Position numbers and translations under genes: made by a program
Assembly: GCF_030732845.1 (NCBI RefSeq)
Contig: NZ_JASHKA010000009.1
Span: 62,001 to 126,000, forward strand
Length of the DNA stretch: 64,000 bases
Source: Roseibium sp. MMSF_3544
Lineage (GTDB): Bacteria; Pseudomonadota; Alphaproteobacteria; Rhizobiales; Stappiaceae
Direction: 5' to 3'
Shown here: piece by piece, positions 45,188 through 54,958 of the stretch
How positions within the stretch are numbered: the first letter of the stretch is position 1
Layout: each line of letters opens with the position of its first letter
Notes under the pieces: model-generated
Database searches by the model: none
The model's input: the letters and a program-made list of their open reading frames with translations, nothing else
What the model was told of the DNA's origin: nothing

Positions 45188-45817
45188 TCAACGGGCTTCA
45201 GGCACATCGGGCCGATAACCGGATGCCAGAACGGCAACAGTTGGCCCTGGCGTCAGAACCTCGACCTGCAAATCATCGACCTTGTGCCTGAGAAGCGGGT
45301 CTGCGTTGCCATCGGGTGCGAAGGGGACCAGGTGTTGACCAAGCACCATGTGCGGGTGCTCCTGAAACAGAACGAAGGTGTAGTCCGGCAGGTCCCGTAA
45401 GCCTGCAAAATAGCGGATCTGCTGCCTGTTTCTTGTCACTCTGGCAGCATGAAGAGCTGCATCCATTTCCTTGTGCCCTGACGGATCTCCGTGCGCGTCG
45501 ATCCAGGCGCGTTGCCAGGCGCGATAGGCCTGCGGCCGGCAATAAGCGCACGGCCGGTGGCCAGCGGCGAGCGCGACCGCCTCGTTGAGGAAAAAGAGTG
45601 GTGTCCATCCCCTCGCGGGCTGAGGCCCGTGATACCGGCCTCTTGGATGCGTCAATGTGCAGATGATCCAGTGCTGGTGTTTCCAGCGGGACGTGCCGAG
45701 CTGGCCGCTGGCGTCGAAGGGCAGTATCCCACGGTTTCCGGTCAACGTTCCACGAAAGGGTGCCGAAACGATTTCGCCGGTCGGCAGAACGCGGTTTTGC
45801 AGGTGCATGCGGGACAT
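45188..45817 (-). CDS. Conserved hypothetical protein with an Ada zinc-domain-like motif
   Basis: The 209-residue protein belongs to a widespread unnamed family. Residues 74-97 (PLFFLNEAVALAAGHRPC then AYCRPQAY) closely resemble the second half of the Ada N-terminal zinc-binding domain (FF..A..A...GYRPCKRCRP). Cys90 and Cys93 match Ada Cys69 and Cys72. The first-half Ada cysteines Cys38 and Cys42 are not obvious; Cys53 is the only other cysteine. The C-terminal part (about 125-209) is beta-rich (LPDYTFVLFQEHP, DDLQVEVLTPGPTVAVLASG). A role in binding modified nucleic acid is inference. It stands alone, 97 bp from the chemoreceptor gene. Confidence 0.7.
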   Translation of the reverse strand: MSRMHLQNRVLPTGEIVSAPFRGTLTGNRGILPFDASGQLGTSRWKHQHWIICTLTHPRGRYHGPQPARGWTPLFFLNEAVALAAGHRPCAYCRPQAYRAWQRAWIDAHGDPSGHKEMDAALHAARVTRNRQQIRYFAGLRDLPDYTFVLFQEHPHMVLGQHLVPFAPDGNADPLLRHKVDDLQVEVLTPGPTVAVLASGYRPDVPEAR

Positions 45818-46003
45818 GTTTGTCTGTTTCTGTTTGGCGAGAGGCCGGATTGTGAAAGTCGAAAGCGACTTGAAAGAAGCAATTCGGTCTGGTTGCGCAG
45901 GAGCAGGAATATCTGCTCCGCGATGGGAAAGGGGGCTGTGCCCGATAACCTCACTTTCCGAACTCCAGCAATCTAAGTTGAATTCAAGTGCTGCCGTCCG
46001 GCT

Positions 46004-46969
46004 TCAGATCTTGCGAAGGGCGACCTTGGAGATCCGGTGGCTGGCATCCTTTGACAGGATCAGATCGGCGCGCGGACGCGTTGGAAAGATGTTTTCGCGC
46101 AAGTTGACCAGGTTGATCTCGTTCCAGATCTTCTCACCTGTCTCAAGCGCTTCCTCGTCGGTTATTCGCGAGAATTTATGGAAGTAGGATCCCGGGTCGC
46201 GGAACGCTGTCTCTCTCAGCCGCATGAACCGGTCGACATACCATTTGCGCAGAAGATCCTCATCCGCATCGATATAGACCGAAAAATCGAAGAAATCCGA
46301 GACAAACGGCACGGCGCGGCCGTCCTTCGGCAATTCCCGGGCCTGCAGGACATTCAGGCCCTCGACGATCAGGATATCCGGCTTGTCGACGGTGATCGTG
46401 TGGCCGGGCATGACGTCATAGTAAAAGTGCGAATAGACCGGTGCGCGCACGTGACGCCGGCCGGCCTTGATATCAGAAAGGAATTTTAGAAGCCGCGGAC
46501 GGTCGAAGCTTTCCGGAAAGCCCTTTTTCGACATCAACCCTTCCGCTTCAAGAATGGCATTGGGATAGAGAAAACCGTCTGTCGTGATCAGGTCGACCTT
46601 GGGACTTGCGGGCCACCGGGCCAGCAGTTCGCGCAGAACACGGGATGTCGTTGACTTGCCGACCGAGACAGAGCCCGCAACGCCAATGATAAATGGTGAC
46701 TTGCCCTCGCGATGGCCGAGGAAGTTCTGCGTTGCCTGATGGATGCCGATCGTGGCCTCGGCATAGAAGGCCAATAGGCGGGAGAGCGGCAGGTAGATGG
46801 TCTCGACCTGCTGCATGGAGACCGGCGCATTCAGACCCTGGAGCTGCTCGACCTCGTGTTCATCGAGCGTCATCGGTGTGTCAGCGCGCAAACGGGACCA
46901 CTGGCGCTCGGTGAACACCCGGTAGGGGGACAGGTCCATGTCCAGGGCCGTTGCGACTTTCTGATCCAT
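46004..46969 (-). CDS. coaA: Type I pantothenate kinase
   Basis: The 321-residue product is a P-loop CoaA. It has Walker [18 protein letters not shown], the [10 protein letters not shown] segment and the pantothenate-binding [20 protein letters not shown] and IVEGLNVLQ. It phosphorylates pantothenate, the first step of coenzyme A synthesis. The ATG at 46969 is preferred; the frame is open to a TTG at 47008, one base from the hisE stop. It is the last gene of the leftward histidine cluster. Confidence 0.96.
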   Translation of the reverse strand: MDQKVATALDMDLSPYRVFTERQWSRLRADTPMTLDEHEVEQLQGLNAPVSMQQVETIYLPLSRLLAFYAEATIGIHQATQNFLGHREGKSPFIIGVAGSVSVGKSTTSRVLRELLARWPASPKVDLITTDGFLYPNAILEAEGLMSKKGFPESFDRPRLLKFLSDIKAGRRHVRAPVYSHFYYDVMPGHTITVDKPDILIVEGLNVLQARELPKDGRAVPFVSDFFDFSVYIDADEDLLRKWYVDRFMRLRETAFRDPGSYFHKFSRITDEEALETGEKIWNEINLVNLRENIFPTRPRADLILSKDASHRISKVALRKI

Positions 46970-47008
46970 CGTCTCGCAGTTCCCGCTGCGCTGCCTTTCG
47001 GCGGACAA

Positions 47009-47332
47009 TCACTCCTGAGGCCGGGAGGCCTTTTCCTCTAGTCCGGTCTGTCCCGTACGCCGCCCGAGCTCCGCCATGACCTCCTCAAGCGAAACATTGG
47101 ATACGTTCAGAACCACCAACAAATGATAAAGCACATCGGCGGCTTCCGCCGTCAACTCTTCCCGATCCCGCCTCACGGCGGCGATCGCCGCCTCAACCGC
47201 CTCTTCCCCCAGCTTCTGGGCGCATTTTGCCACGCCCTTGTTCACAAGCTTGCGCGTATAGGACTTTTCATCGTCGCTTTTCGCGCGCGCTGCGACTATG
47301 GCATCCAGATCGTCCAGTGTGAACTTGGTCAT
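47009..47332 (-). CDS. hisE: Phosphoribosyl-ATP pyrophosphohydrolase
   Basis: The 107-residue product is a stand-alone HisE (MazG-like fold) with [20 protein letters not shown], the metal-binding EEAVEAAIA and [12 protein letters not shown]. It hydrolyses phosphoribosyl-ATP to phosphoribosyl-AMP in histidine synthesis. It is not fused to HisI, as usual in alphaproteobacteria. It lies 25 bp after hisF. Confidence 0.96.
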   Translation of the reverse strand: MTKFTLDDLDAIVAARAKSDDEKSYTRKLVNKGVAKCAQKLGEEAVEAAIAAVRRDREELTAEAADVLYHLLVVLNVSNVSLEEVMAELGRRTGQTGLEEKASRPQE

Positions 47333-47357
47333 TTGGCTAGCGCTCGTAGGAGAAACA

Positions 47358-48137
47358 TCAAAGGTCGAGACGCATCGGTATACCTGCGTCGTTCATGTAT
47401 TTCTTGGTTTCGTGGATGGTGTATTCGCCGAAGTGGAAGATCGACGCGGCCAAAACCGCCGTCGCGTGTCCGTCGCGCACCCCTTCGACCATATGATCGA
47501 GCGTGCCGACACCTCCGGACGCAATCACCGGCACCGGCACGGCATCGGCAATTGCCCGTGTCAGTGCAATGTTGTAGCCGGCCTTGGTGCCGTCCCGGTC
47601 CATGGAGGTGACCAGCAGTTCGCCAGCACCAAGCGCGACCACCTTCTTCGCAAATTCGATCGCGTCAATACCGGTCGGATTGCGCCCGCCATGGGTAAAA
47701 ATTTCGAATTTTTCAGGCTCGCCGGGCTGATTGACCTGCTTGGCATCGATGGAAACGACAATGCACTGGGCGCCGAATTTTTCCGCCGCCTCGCGCACGA
47801 AATCCGGGTTTCTGACCGCGGCGGTGTTGATCGATACCTTGTCCGCCCCGGCAATCAGGAGCTTGCGGATGTCTTCGACCGTGCGGACACCGCCACCAAC
47901 CGTCACCGGCATGAAACAGGCTTCCGCGGTGCGCCGGACCACATCGTAGATTGTATCGCGTCCCTCGTGACTGGCCGTGATGTCGAGAAAACAGAGTTCG
48001 TCGGCCCCCGCAGCGTCATAGGCCTTTGCGGCTTCCACCGGATCGCCTGCATCGACCAGATCAACAAAGTTGACACCCTTGACGACACGGCCGTCCTTCA
48101 CGTCCAGACAGGGAATGACACGGGCTTTCAGGGTCAT
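47358..48137 (-). CDS. hisF: Imidazole glycerol phosphate synthase, cyclase subunit
   Basis: The 259-residue (beta/alpha)8 barrel opens [20 protein letters not shown] with the first catalytic Asp. It has [13 protein letters not shown] and the second catalytic Asp in [13 protein letters not shown]. With HisH it makes imidazole glycerol phosphate and AICAR. Its start overlaps the hisA stop by 4 bases. Confidence 0.98.
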   Translation of the reverse strand: MTLKARVIPCLDVKDGRVVKGVNFVDLVDAGDPVEAAKAYDAAGADELCFLDITASHEGRDTIYDVVRRTAEACFMPVTVGGGVRTVEDIRKLLIAGADKVSINTAAVRNPDFVREAAEKFGAQCIVVSIDAKQVNQPGEPEKFEIFTHGGRNPTGIDAIEFAKKVVALGAGELLVTSMDRDGTKAGYNIALTRAIADAVPVPVIASGGVGTLDHMVEGVRDGHATAVLAASIFHFGEYTIHETKKYMNDAGIPMRLDL

Positions 48138-48877
48138 GATGCTTTTCTCCGGTCCCGCAGGATCAGATCCATTGCCTCTTTCGGATCAAGCCGCCCGTCA
48201 TAAAGCGCCCGGCCTGAAATCGCACCTTCCAGAATGGCGCAGTCCGGTTCCAGAAGGCGGTGAATGTCGTCGATCGAGGCGAGGCCGCCGGAGGCAATCA
48301 CGGGGATGGAAACAGACCTCGCCAGCTCGAGCGTTGACGGGATGTTGAGCCCTTTCAGGACCCCGTCCCGGTCAATATCGGTGTAGATGATGGCTGAAAC
48401 ACCGGCATCCTCGAACTGCTTTGCAAGATCGACGGCTGTCAGTTCAGAGGTTTCCGCCCAACCCTCGACAGCGACATAGCCGCCCTTGGCATCGATACCG
48501 ACAGCGATTTTTCCCGGAAATCTCCGGCAGGCTTCCTTCACCAGATCCGGGTCGCGCACGGCAACCGTGCCGAGAATGACCCGGGTGATGCCCTTCTCGA
48601 GCCAGGTTTCGATATGGTCCAGCGTCCTGATCCCGCCGCCAAGCTGTACCGGATTGGCCGTGGCGGCGAGGATTGCATCAACAGCAGAGCCATTGACGCT
48701 TTCACCGGCAAAAGCGCCATTGAGGTCAACCACATGCAGCCACTCAAAACCCTGAGTTTCAAAGGCCTTTGCCTGTGCGCCCGGATCGTCGTTGAAGACG
48801 GTCGCCTGGTCCATGTCGCCGAGCTTCAGGCGCACACACTGGCCATCCTTCAGATCGATGGCGGGAAAAAGGATCAT
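48134..48877 (-). CDS. hisA: ProFAR isomerase
   Basis: The 247-residue barrel has [20 protein letters not shown] with the catalytic Asp8 and a second Asp in [14 protein letters not shown]. It isomerises ProFAR in histidine synthesis. It is coupled to hisF (4-bp overlap) and follows a DUF1330 gene by 5 bp. Confidence 0.97.
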   Translation of the reverse strand: MILFPAIDLKDGQCVRLKLGDMDQATVFNDDPGAQAKAFETQGFEWLHVVDLNGAFAGESVNGSAVDAILAATANPVQLGGGIRTLDHIETWLEKGITRVILGTVAVRDPDLVKEACRRFPGKIAVGIDAKGGYVAVEGWAETSELTAVDLAKQFEDAGVSAIIYTDIDRDGVLKGLNIPSTLELARSVSIPVIASGGLASIDDIHRLLEPDCAILEGAISGRALYDGRLDPKEAMDLILRDRRKAS

Positions 48878-48882
48878 TCTAG

Positions 48883-49170
48883 TTACAGTCCTTCCACGAT
48901 GACGATTTCGCCATCGGCAACTTTCTGGCGGATTTTCACCGCTTCCTGGTATTCCGGCGAGTTATAGCAATCGACCGCGTGCTGGAAACTCGGAAACTCA
49001 ATGACAACGTTGCGTGCGCGGCCCGGGCCTTCGATCGCGTTGGTCTTGCCGCCCCGGGCAAGAAAATTTGCACCAAACTTCTCGAAAGCCGGCTTCGCCG
49101 TTTCGACATATTGCAGGTAGTTGTCCGGGTCGCGGACATCCACCCTTGCTATCCAGTATCCCTTGCTCAC
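48883..49170 (-). CDS. DUF1330 family protein
   Basis: The 95-residue product is a ferredoxin-fold dimeric alpha/beta-barrel type protein. It has [35 protein letters not shown] and [20 protein letters not shown]. The function is unknown; it is an inserted member of the his operon and this order is shared by relatives. Confidence 0.92.
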   Translation of the reverse strand: MSKGYWIARVDVRDPDNYLQYVETAKPAFEKFGANFLARGGKTNAIEGPGRARNVVIEFPSFQHAVDCYNSPEYQEAVKIRQKVADGEIVIVEGL

Positions 49171-49215
49171 ATCACTTCTCCCTCTGCGCCCTCTTTGCGG
49201 GCAACTTCCCGCAGC

Positions 49216-49869
49216 TCACGGTGTCCAGTCCAGGAAGTTGGCAATCAGCTCCAGACCCAGCCGCTGGCTCTTTTCCGGGTGGAACTGGGTTCCGATCATG
49301 TTGTCCTTTGCCACCATCGCCGTGAAAGTGCCGGCATAGTCGAACGTAGCGAGCCGGTCTGTTTCCTCAGAACAGGCGAAGTGGAAGGAGTGAACGAAAT
49401 AGGCGTGCAGCCCGTCCGACCCCGTGCTGAGACCCTTGAAAACAGGGTGGCTTTCGGGCCGGACATCAATCGTGTTCCAGCCCATATGCGGGATTTTCAG
49501 CGATGCATCGGCGGGTTTCATCTCCGAAACATCGCCCTTGATCCAGCCGAGGCCGTCAACGGTTTCGAACTCAAGGCCCCGCTCTGCCATGAGCTGCATG
49601 CCGACACAGATGCCGAAAAACGGTTTACCCGCGTCGCGAACGGCTTCCTGAAGCGCTTCAGGCATGCCCTCGACCGACCAGAGGCCGCGTTTGCAGTCGG
49701 CAAAGGCGCCGACGCCTGGCAACACGATCCGATCTGCCTTTCGGACACGATCAGGGTCGGCGGTGACGATCACATCCGGCATGCGGGCGTGGGCACGCGC
49801 AGCGCGCTCAAAAGCCTTCTCCGCCGAGCGTAGATTGCCCGAGCCGTAATCGATGATGGCAACCGTCAT
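49216..49869 (-). CDS. hisH: Imidazole glycerol phosphate synthase, glutaminase subunit
   Basis: The 217-residue product is a class I glutamine amidotransferase. It opens [19 protein letters not shown] and has the catalytic Cys in [15 protein letters not shown], and His/Glu in the C-terminal [10 protein letters not shown]. It supplies ammonia to HisF. Its start overlaps the upstream DUF2628 gene by 4 bases. Confidence 0.97.
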   Translation of the reverse strand: MTVAIIDYGSGNLRSAEKAFERAARAHARMPDVIVTADPDRVRKADRIVLPGVGAFADCKRGLWSVEGMPEALQEAVRDAGKPFFGICVGMQLMAERGLEFETVDGLGWIKGDVSEMKPADASLKIPHMGWNTIDVRPESHPVFKGLSTGSDGLHAYFVHSFHFACSEETDRLATFDYAGTFTAMVAKDNMIGTQFHPEKSQRLGLELIANFLDWTP

Positions 49870-50369
49870 TGTCGGGGCTCCGGACCAAGTGTCAGGCCGA
49901 CGACCCGCTCGCTGCCGATGCGCGGGACGATCGGATTGTGGACCGGGCGCGGCGGCAGGTCTGGCTGCGGTTCATCAGGGACAGTCTCTCCGGCTTCCTT
50001 GTGAATGTAGCGAAGTTCGGCTTCAGCGGGATTGGCGGCATCGACAATGCCGACCACGCGCCAGCCCTTGCGCTCCAGCGACCAGCGGCGCAGCGCCTGC
50101 GCCTCGAACCCGAACAGCAAGGAAATCGTCAAGGCGACAACTCCAGTTGCCTCGTTCCCAAGTGCAAGCGCCAGAAGCTCAATTGCCAGTGTCAGCGCAA
50201 GATATCCAAGGAACACCAGCCACATGCGGTGCACCAGGATCCAGATGATCGAAAAAACAAAGGCCAGAACGGAAAACCGGTCTGGAATGAACAGAAGCCG
50301 GTCGCTCTCGCGCGGGTCTCCTGCCAGATCCCGGAATTCCGGCGGCGCCATCACAACGTAAGTACTCAT
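49866..50369 (-). CDS. DUF2628 family membrane protein
   Basis: The 167-residue product has a hydrophobic middle with about three helices ([49 protein letters not shown]) and the family's [19 protein letters not shown] and [19 protein letters not shown] motifs. It is a conserved member of the alphaproteobacterial hisB-hisH interval with no known function. It overlaps hisH by 4 bases and follows hisB by 14 bp. Confidence 0.9.
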   Translation of the reverse strand: MSTYVVMAPPEFRDLAGDPRESDRLLFIPDRFSVLAFVFSIIWILVHRMWLVFLGYLALTLAIELLALALGNEATGVVALTISLLFGFEAQALRRWSLERKGWRVVGIVDAANPAEAELRYIHKEAGETVPDEPQPDLPPRPVHNPIVPRIGSERVVGLTLGPEPRQ

Positions 50370-50383
50370 TTGCCGATAGTCCT

Positions 50384-50977
50384 TCAGCCGCCCAACTGGC
50401 CTTTCGTCGTCGGAACCCGGTCCGCCTGACGCGGATCGATCTCAACGGCCTTGCGCATGCTGCGCGCAACCGCCTTGAAGCAGGTTTCCGCGATATGGTG
50501 GCAATTGGACCCATAAAGATTGGCAATATGAAGGGTGATGCCCGCATTCATGGCAAAAGCCCGGAAGAACTCTTCAAAGAGCTCGGTATCGAAATCGCCG
50601 ACCTTGTCCCGGTCGAATGTTACGTCCCAGACCAGGAAGGGCCGGCCGGACACATCGAGCGCACACCGGGTCAGGGCCTCGTCCATTGCAAGGTGAGTGT
50701 CGGCATACCGCGTGATGCCGGCCATATCGCCCAGCGCGGTTGAAATCGCCTGGCCCAGTGCAATCCCGGTGTCTTCCACAGTGTGGTGGAAATCGATATG
50801 GGTGTCGCCCTCGGCGCGCACCTTGATGTCGATCAGCGAATGGCGTGACAGCTGTTCCAGCATGTGATCGAAGAAACCGACACCGGTTGCAACGTCATAA
50901 CTGCCCGTTCCATCGAGATTGATCTCGACCGAAATGCGGGTTTCCTTGGTGTCGCGCGATACACTCGCTGTACGCAT
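50384..50977 (-). CDS. hisB: Imidazoleglycerol-phosphate dehydratase
   Basis: The 197-residue product is a monofunctional HisB with the paired metal motifs [38 protein letters not shown], and [20 protein letters not shown]. It is the first gene of the leftward hisB-DUF2628-hisH-DUF1330-hisA-hisF-hisE-coaA operon. The ATG at 50977 has AAGGA about 9 bases upstream; the frame extends to 51127 without support. Confidence 0.97.
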   Translation of the reverse strand: MRTASVSRDTKETRISVEINLDGTGSYDVATGVGFFDHMLEQLSRHSLIDIKVRAEGDTHIDFHHTVEDTGIALGQAISTALGDMAGITRYADTHLAMDEALTRCALDVSGRPFLVWDVTFDRDKVGDFDTELFEEFFRAFAMNAGITLHIANLYGSNCHHIAETCFKAVARSMRKAVEIDPRQADRVPTTKGQLGG

Positions 50978-51230
50978 TTGCCGTCGTCCTTGCTCTGAAG
51001 TGAGGAACCGGCGGTGTTGTAGCAGCCTGAACCCGCTAATGAAATAGCCACGTGCAGTCCAACTTGGCCGGTTTGCCTGGCCGGAAGTCCCGCGGCTGCC
51101 AGATCGGAGGTTTGGCGTCTTCTGCAAGTCATTTGGCGCAGTTCACCCGAAAAATCGTCCTTGGCGTTCCGATATTGCCGAACATGCCGGCCGTCACCGG
51201 TTGGCGCGAACGAGTTTTCAGGAGACAGGC

Positions 51231-52046
51231 ATGACCAAGACCATCCTCATCACCGGCGCTTCCACCGGTATCGGACGCAGCACTGCGGAATTGTTCCTCG
51301 ACAAGGGCTGGAACGTGGTTGCGACGATGCGCAATCCGGACAAGGCAGGTGCCCTCGCCGACAATCCGAATGTGCTCGTGGCCCGTCTGGACGTCACCGA
51401 TGAATGGACCATCGAAGCATCTGTCGCCCAGGCGATCGAGAAGTTCGGCCAGATCGACGTTCTCTTGAACAACGCCGGTTACGGTGCCTACGGACCGCTT
51501 GAGGCAACCTCCATCGAGAAAATCCGGCGGCAATTCGACACAAATGTTATCGGCCTTCTGGCGGTTACAAAGGCCGTTCTGCCGCATTTCCGTGAGCGCA
51601 GGAGCGGTACGATCATCAACGTCTCCTCCATCGGCGGCCAGATAACGTTCCCGCTCGGAACGCTTTATCACGGCACAAAGTTCGCCGTTGAAGGCCTGTC
51701 TGAATCCCTGCATTTCGAACTGGAGCCGTTCGGCGTGAAGATAAAAATCATTGAGCCAGGCGTCATCCAGACCGATTTTGCGGGCCGGTCCTTCGATTTC
51801 AGCAATGACGAAACCCTGGGTGAATATCAGGAAACGGTTCAAAAGCTGTTTGCGGCCCTCGGCGAAGCCGGGAACAACGGCTCCGAGCCGTCTGTCGTCG
51901 CCGACGTGATCTGGCAAGCCGCCACCGACGGAACCGATACATTGCGTTACAGGGCGGGCGCGGACGCGGAAGAGTATCTCGACAACCGTGAGAAATTCGG
52001 CGACGCTGCGTTCATTCGCGCGTTGAAGGGCCAGCTCGGTCTTTAG
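51231..52046 (+). CDS. SDR family oxidoreductase
   Basis: The 271-residue product is a classical short-chain dehydrogenase. It has the cofactor site ITGASTGIGRSTAE (residues 7-20), LLNNAGYGAYG, the catalytic Ser in NVSSIGGQ and YHGTKFAVEG (YxxxK). The Arg of VATMRNPDK hints at NADPH. The substrate is unknown. CAGGAG lies 6 bases upstream of the ATG. A second SDR gene follows at 22 bp. Confidence 0.93.
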   Translation: MTKTILITGASTGIGRSTAELFLDKGWNVVATMRNPDKAGALADNPNVLVARLDVTDEWTIEASVAQAIEKFGQIDVLLNNAGYGAYGPLEATSIEKIRRQFDTNVIGLLAVTKAVLPHFRERRSGTIINVSSIGGQITFPLGTLYHGTKFAVEGLSESLHFELEPFGVKIKIIEPGVIQTDFAGRSFDFSNDETLGEYQETVQKLFAALGEAGNNGSEPSVVADVIWQAATDGTDTLRYRAGADAEEYLDNREKFGDAAFIRALKGQLGL

Positions 52047-52068
52047 CCAGTTCGGGAGAGGCAGGTTG

Positions 52069-52917
52069 ATGTATCAAGAAGCAGTTTCCGAAGGCGGTCT
52101 TGCGGTCGTGACCGGAGCCGCCAGCGGGGTCGGTCTGGTAGCAGCCCGCCGTTTCGCAGAGAAAGGTCTCGGGGTCATCCTCGCCGACCTGCCAGGCGAA
52201 CGTCTCGACGCGGCAACTGAAGAGATCCGCACAGTCACTGCAGCCGGGGCAACTGTCCTGGCGGTGCCGACAGACGTCGCGGACATGGCGCAGGTTCAAT
52301 CCCTTGCCGACACTGCTTTTGATGCAGGTCCCGTCGCGGTCCTGATGAACAATGCCGGCATCGGCCAGTCGTCCAAGTGCTGGGACCATTTCGATGCCTG
52401 GACACGCATGATGGACGTCAACTTCTTCGGCATACTGCGGGGCGTCCAGGCCTTTACTCCGCGCATGATCGAGGCCGGGCGTCCGGCGGTGATCATAAAC
52501 ACCGGATCCAAGCAGGGAATCACGACGCCACCGGGCAATCCGGGCTACAATGCCACAAAAGCGGCGGTGAAAGTTCTCAGCGAGCAACTCGCTCATGAGC
52601 TGCGTGAAGAAGGTGCACCGATTTCGGTGCATCTGTTTGTGCCGGGCTTCACCTACACCGGCATGATTTCGTCGTGGTTGCCGGAAAAACCGGCCGCAGC
52701 CTGGACCAGCGAGCAAACGGTCGACTATTTCATCGAGCGTATGACGGAAGGCGATTTCTACGTTCTGTGTCCGGACAATGATGTCGACAACACCCGCGAC
52801 AACCGCCGTGCCGCATGGTCGGTCGGCGATATCATCGAGAACCGGCCGGCGCTCTCCCGCTGGCATCCGGACTACAAGGACGCGTTTTCAGAGTTCGAGA
52901 CGACGGGAAAAGTGTAA
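52069..52917 (+). CDS. SDR family NAD(P)-dependent oxidoreductase
   Basis: The 282-residue product has VTGAASGVGLVAARRFAEKG, LMNNAGIGQSS, the serine region NTGSKQG and YNATKAAVK (YxxxK). A longer than usual C terminus includes CPDNDVDNTRDNRRAAW. The Asp of LADLPGER after beta-2 suggests NAD preference. It is paired with the preceding SDR gene and followed by pyrF. The substrate is unknown. Confidence 0.92.
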   Translation: MYQEAVSEGGLAVVTGAASGVGLVAARRFAEKGLGVILADLPGERLDAATEEIRTVTAAGATVLAVPTDVADMAQVQSLADTAFDAGPVAVLMNNAGIGQSSKCWDHFDAWTRMMDVNFFGILRGVQAFTPRMIEAGRPAVIINTGSKQGITTPPGNPGYNATKAAVKVLSEQLAHELREEGAPISVHLFVPGFTYTGMISSWLPEKPAAAWTSEQTVDYFIERMTEGDFYVLCPDNDVDNTRDNRRAAWSVGDIIENRPALSRWHPDYKDAFSEFETTGKV

Positions 52918-52997
52918 AATACAACCTTCTCTGGTCATGCGGCAACCTGAGTGCTATGGACGGGGCGCCTTCCCGACATCCAAAAGGAGCCCGCTCC

Positions 52998-53726
52998 ATG
53001 CCGACCAGCCCGTTCGCCCCGAAAACCGCGCTCGACCGTTTGATGCTGCCTGTCGACGTCCCGACAGTCCAGGAGGCCGAAAGGCTGGTCAGCCAGACCG
53101 ACGGCAAGGTCGGCGTCTACAAGATCGGGATGGAGCTCCAGTTCGCTGGCGGACTGGAATTTGCGCGGGAGCTCGCTGAGGACGGCAAAAAGATCTTTCT
53201 CGACGTCAAGCTCCATGACATCGACAATACCATCACCCGAGCCGTGAAGAACGTTGCCAAAATGGGCATGACCTTCATGACGCTACATGCTTACCCGAAG
53301 ACCATGCGGGCGGCAGTCAAGGGCTTGATGGAAGACGGCAATCCGAACTTGTGTCTCCTCGGTGTGACGGTCCTGACCTCCATGGACGAGGACGATCTTG
53401 TGGCCGCCGGCTATCGCGGGCCGATTTCTGATGTGGTCGAAGCGCGGGCGCGTGATGCGCGCGCGGCAGGCATGGGCGGTATCGTCTGCGCGGCAACGGA
53501 AGCAGAGAAACTGCGACCCATCCTGGGCGACGAACTGGTCATCGTCACGCCTGGAATTCGCCCGAAGGGAAGCGCTGCTGGCGACCAGCGCCGGGTCATG
53601 ACACCCGAAGACGCCATCCGGGCCGGCAGCGACTATCTGGTCGTGGGGCGTCCCATCAGCCAGGCCGAAGATCCGGGCGCTGCGGCAGATGCGGTCGTGT
53701 CGGAGATCGAGGCGGCGTTGGGGTAG
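52998..53726 (+). CDS. pyrF: Orotidine 5'-phosphate decarboxylase
   Basis: The 242-residue product is PyrF. The catalytic Asp-Lys network is FLDVKLHDIDNTI, and the phosphate-binding end is IVTPGIRPKG and LVVGRPISQAEDPGAAA. It makes UMP from OMP. AAGGAG lies 8 bases upstream of the ATG; the frame is open to 52815. A fragment of the GC-rich repeat lies just after the stop. Confidence 0.97.
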   Translation: MPTSPFAPKTALDRLMLPVDVPTVQEAERLVSQTDGKVGVYKIGMELQFAGGLEFARELAEDGKKIFLDVKLHDIDNTITRAVKNVAKMGMTFMTLHAYPKTMRAAVKGLMEDGNPNLCLLGVTVLTSMDEDDLVAAGYRGPISDVVEARARDARAAGMGGIVCAATEAEKLRPILGDELVIVTPGIRPKGSAAGDQRRVMTPEDAIRAGSDYLVVGRPISQAEDPGAAADAVVSEIEAALG

Positions 53727-53739
53727 GTAACAACCGGTT

Positions 53740-53756
53740 TTAGGGGTGGGGGTCGC
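53740..53756. repeat. Fragment of the GC-rich long inverted repeat
   Basis: TTAGGGGTGGGGGTC repeats the end of one arm of the elements at 28937 and 57567. No partner arm is nearby. It appears to be a remnant. Confidence 0.45.
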
Positions 53757-53805
53757 AGCGCTCGACGAAGAACGTGACTGAAACGCTTTCCCCAAACTTC
53801 GGCCC

Positions 53806-53834
53806 AAGAAAAAAGCCACCGCAAGTGCGGTGGC
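53806..53834 (-). terminator. Terminator of the arginase/ornithine cyclodeaminase operon
   Basis: GCCACCGCA/TGCGGTGGC (53815-53823 and 53826-53834) is a perfect stem. On the minus strand it is followed by six T residues (53809-53814 on the plus strand are A). It lies 27 bases past the cyclodeaminase stop. Confidence 0.85.
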
Positions 53835-53861
53835 CAGTCAAAAATCACGGTCTTTGTTTTT

Positions 53862-54947
53862 TCATGCCGCTTGGTTGTCGTCGGCAGCGCTTGAACGCAG
53901 CACCATGCCGTAGAGGTCGCGCGGATCGTCGGGGTCCGCCAGCAGGTCGATTTTTTCGAAGTGGCCGGTTTTCGGCAGCAGGTCGCGGACGTAGCGCATC
54001 GCCGCAAAATCCTCGATGGCAAAGCCGACGCTGTCGAACAGCGTGATCTGATCGTCGGACGTGCGGCCTGACGCCTTGCCGGCATAGACCTGCCACAGCT
54101 CCGTAACCGGATGGTCTTCGGGAAGCTGCTGCAACTCGCCCTCGATCCGGGTCTGTTCGGGAAGCTCGACGAAGATATCGGAACGCAGGAGAATGTCCTT
54201 GTGCAGCTCGGTCTTGCCCGGGCAGTCGCCGCCGATCGCGTTGATATGGACGCCCGAGCCGACCATGTTGTCGGTCAGGATCGTCGCGTATTTCTTGTCC
54301 GCGGTCACCGTTGTTATGACCTGAGCGCCTTCGATGGCATCTTCTGGGGTCTTGCAGATGGTCAGGTCCAGACCAGAATTGGCAAGGTTCCGGGCCAGAC
54401 GAAGGCTCGCCTCCGGATCAATGTCATAGGCGCGGATCTCGGTGATGCCGACCATTTCCTTGAAAGCCAGGCATTGGAAATCGGACTGCGCGCCATTCCC
54501 GATGATCGCCATAGTTCTGGATCCTTTCGGAGCCAGGTATTTGCCGGCCAGTGCCGACGTCGCGGCTGTGCGCAGCGCCGTCAGGATGGTCATCTCGGTA
54601 AAGAGAACCGGATAGCCAGTGGACAGTTCCGACAGAACCCCGAAACCGGTCACGGTCTGCAGGCCTTCGCGCACATTCTGGGGATGGCCGTTGACATATT
54701 TGAACCCGAAGGTTTCACCGTCGCTGGTTGGCATCAGCTCGATCACGCCCTGGGGCGCGTGGGCCGGAATGCGCGGTTTCTTGTCGAAGCTTTCCCAGCG
54801 CAGGAAGTCCTGTTCGATGTATTCGGCAATGCCGAGGATCGCCTTTTCCACGCCGATGGTACGGATGTTGCGCATCATGTCGTCAACGCTGACGAAAGGC
54901 ACGAAGGCGAGTTCGGAAGGTTTCGGATTGTGAGTGGTAAGGGTCAT
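53862..54947 (-). CDS. Ornithine cyclodeaminase
   Basis: The 361-residue product is in the ornithine cyclodeaminase/mu-crystallin family. It has KYVNGHPQNVREGLQTVTGF, the Rossmann segment TMAIIGNGAQSDFQCLAFKE with GNGAQS, and the HINAIGGDCPGKTELHKDIL active-site region with Asp. It converts ornithine to proline and ammonia using NAD. It lies 11 bp after the arginase gene, which supplies ornithine. A strong terminator follows. Confidence 0.95.
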   Translation of the reverse strand: MTLTTHNPKPSELAFVPFVSVDDMMRNIRTIGVEKAILGIAEYIEQDFLRWESFDKKPRIPAHAPQGVIELMPTSDGETFGFKYVNGHPQNVREGLQTVTGFGVLSELSTGYPVLFTEMTILTALRTAATSALAGKYLAPKGSRTMAIIGNGAQSDFQCLAFKEMVGITEIRAYDIDPEASLRLARNLANSGLDLTICKTPEDAIEGAQVITTVTADKKYATILTDNMVGSGVHINAIGGDCPGKTELHKDILLRSDIFVELPEQTRIEGELQQLPEDHPVTELWQVYAGKASGRTSDDQITLFDSVGFAIEDFAAMRYVRDLLPKTGHFEKIDLLADPDDPRDLYGMVLRSSAADDNQAA

Positions 54948-54958
54948 AAGGCTGTCCT

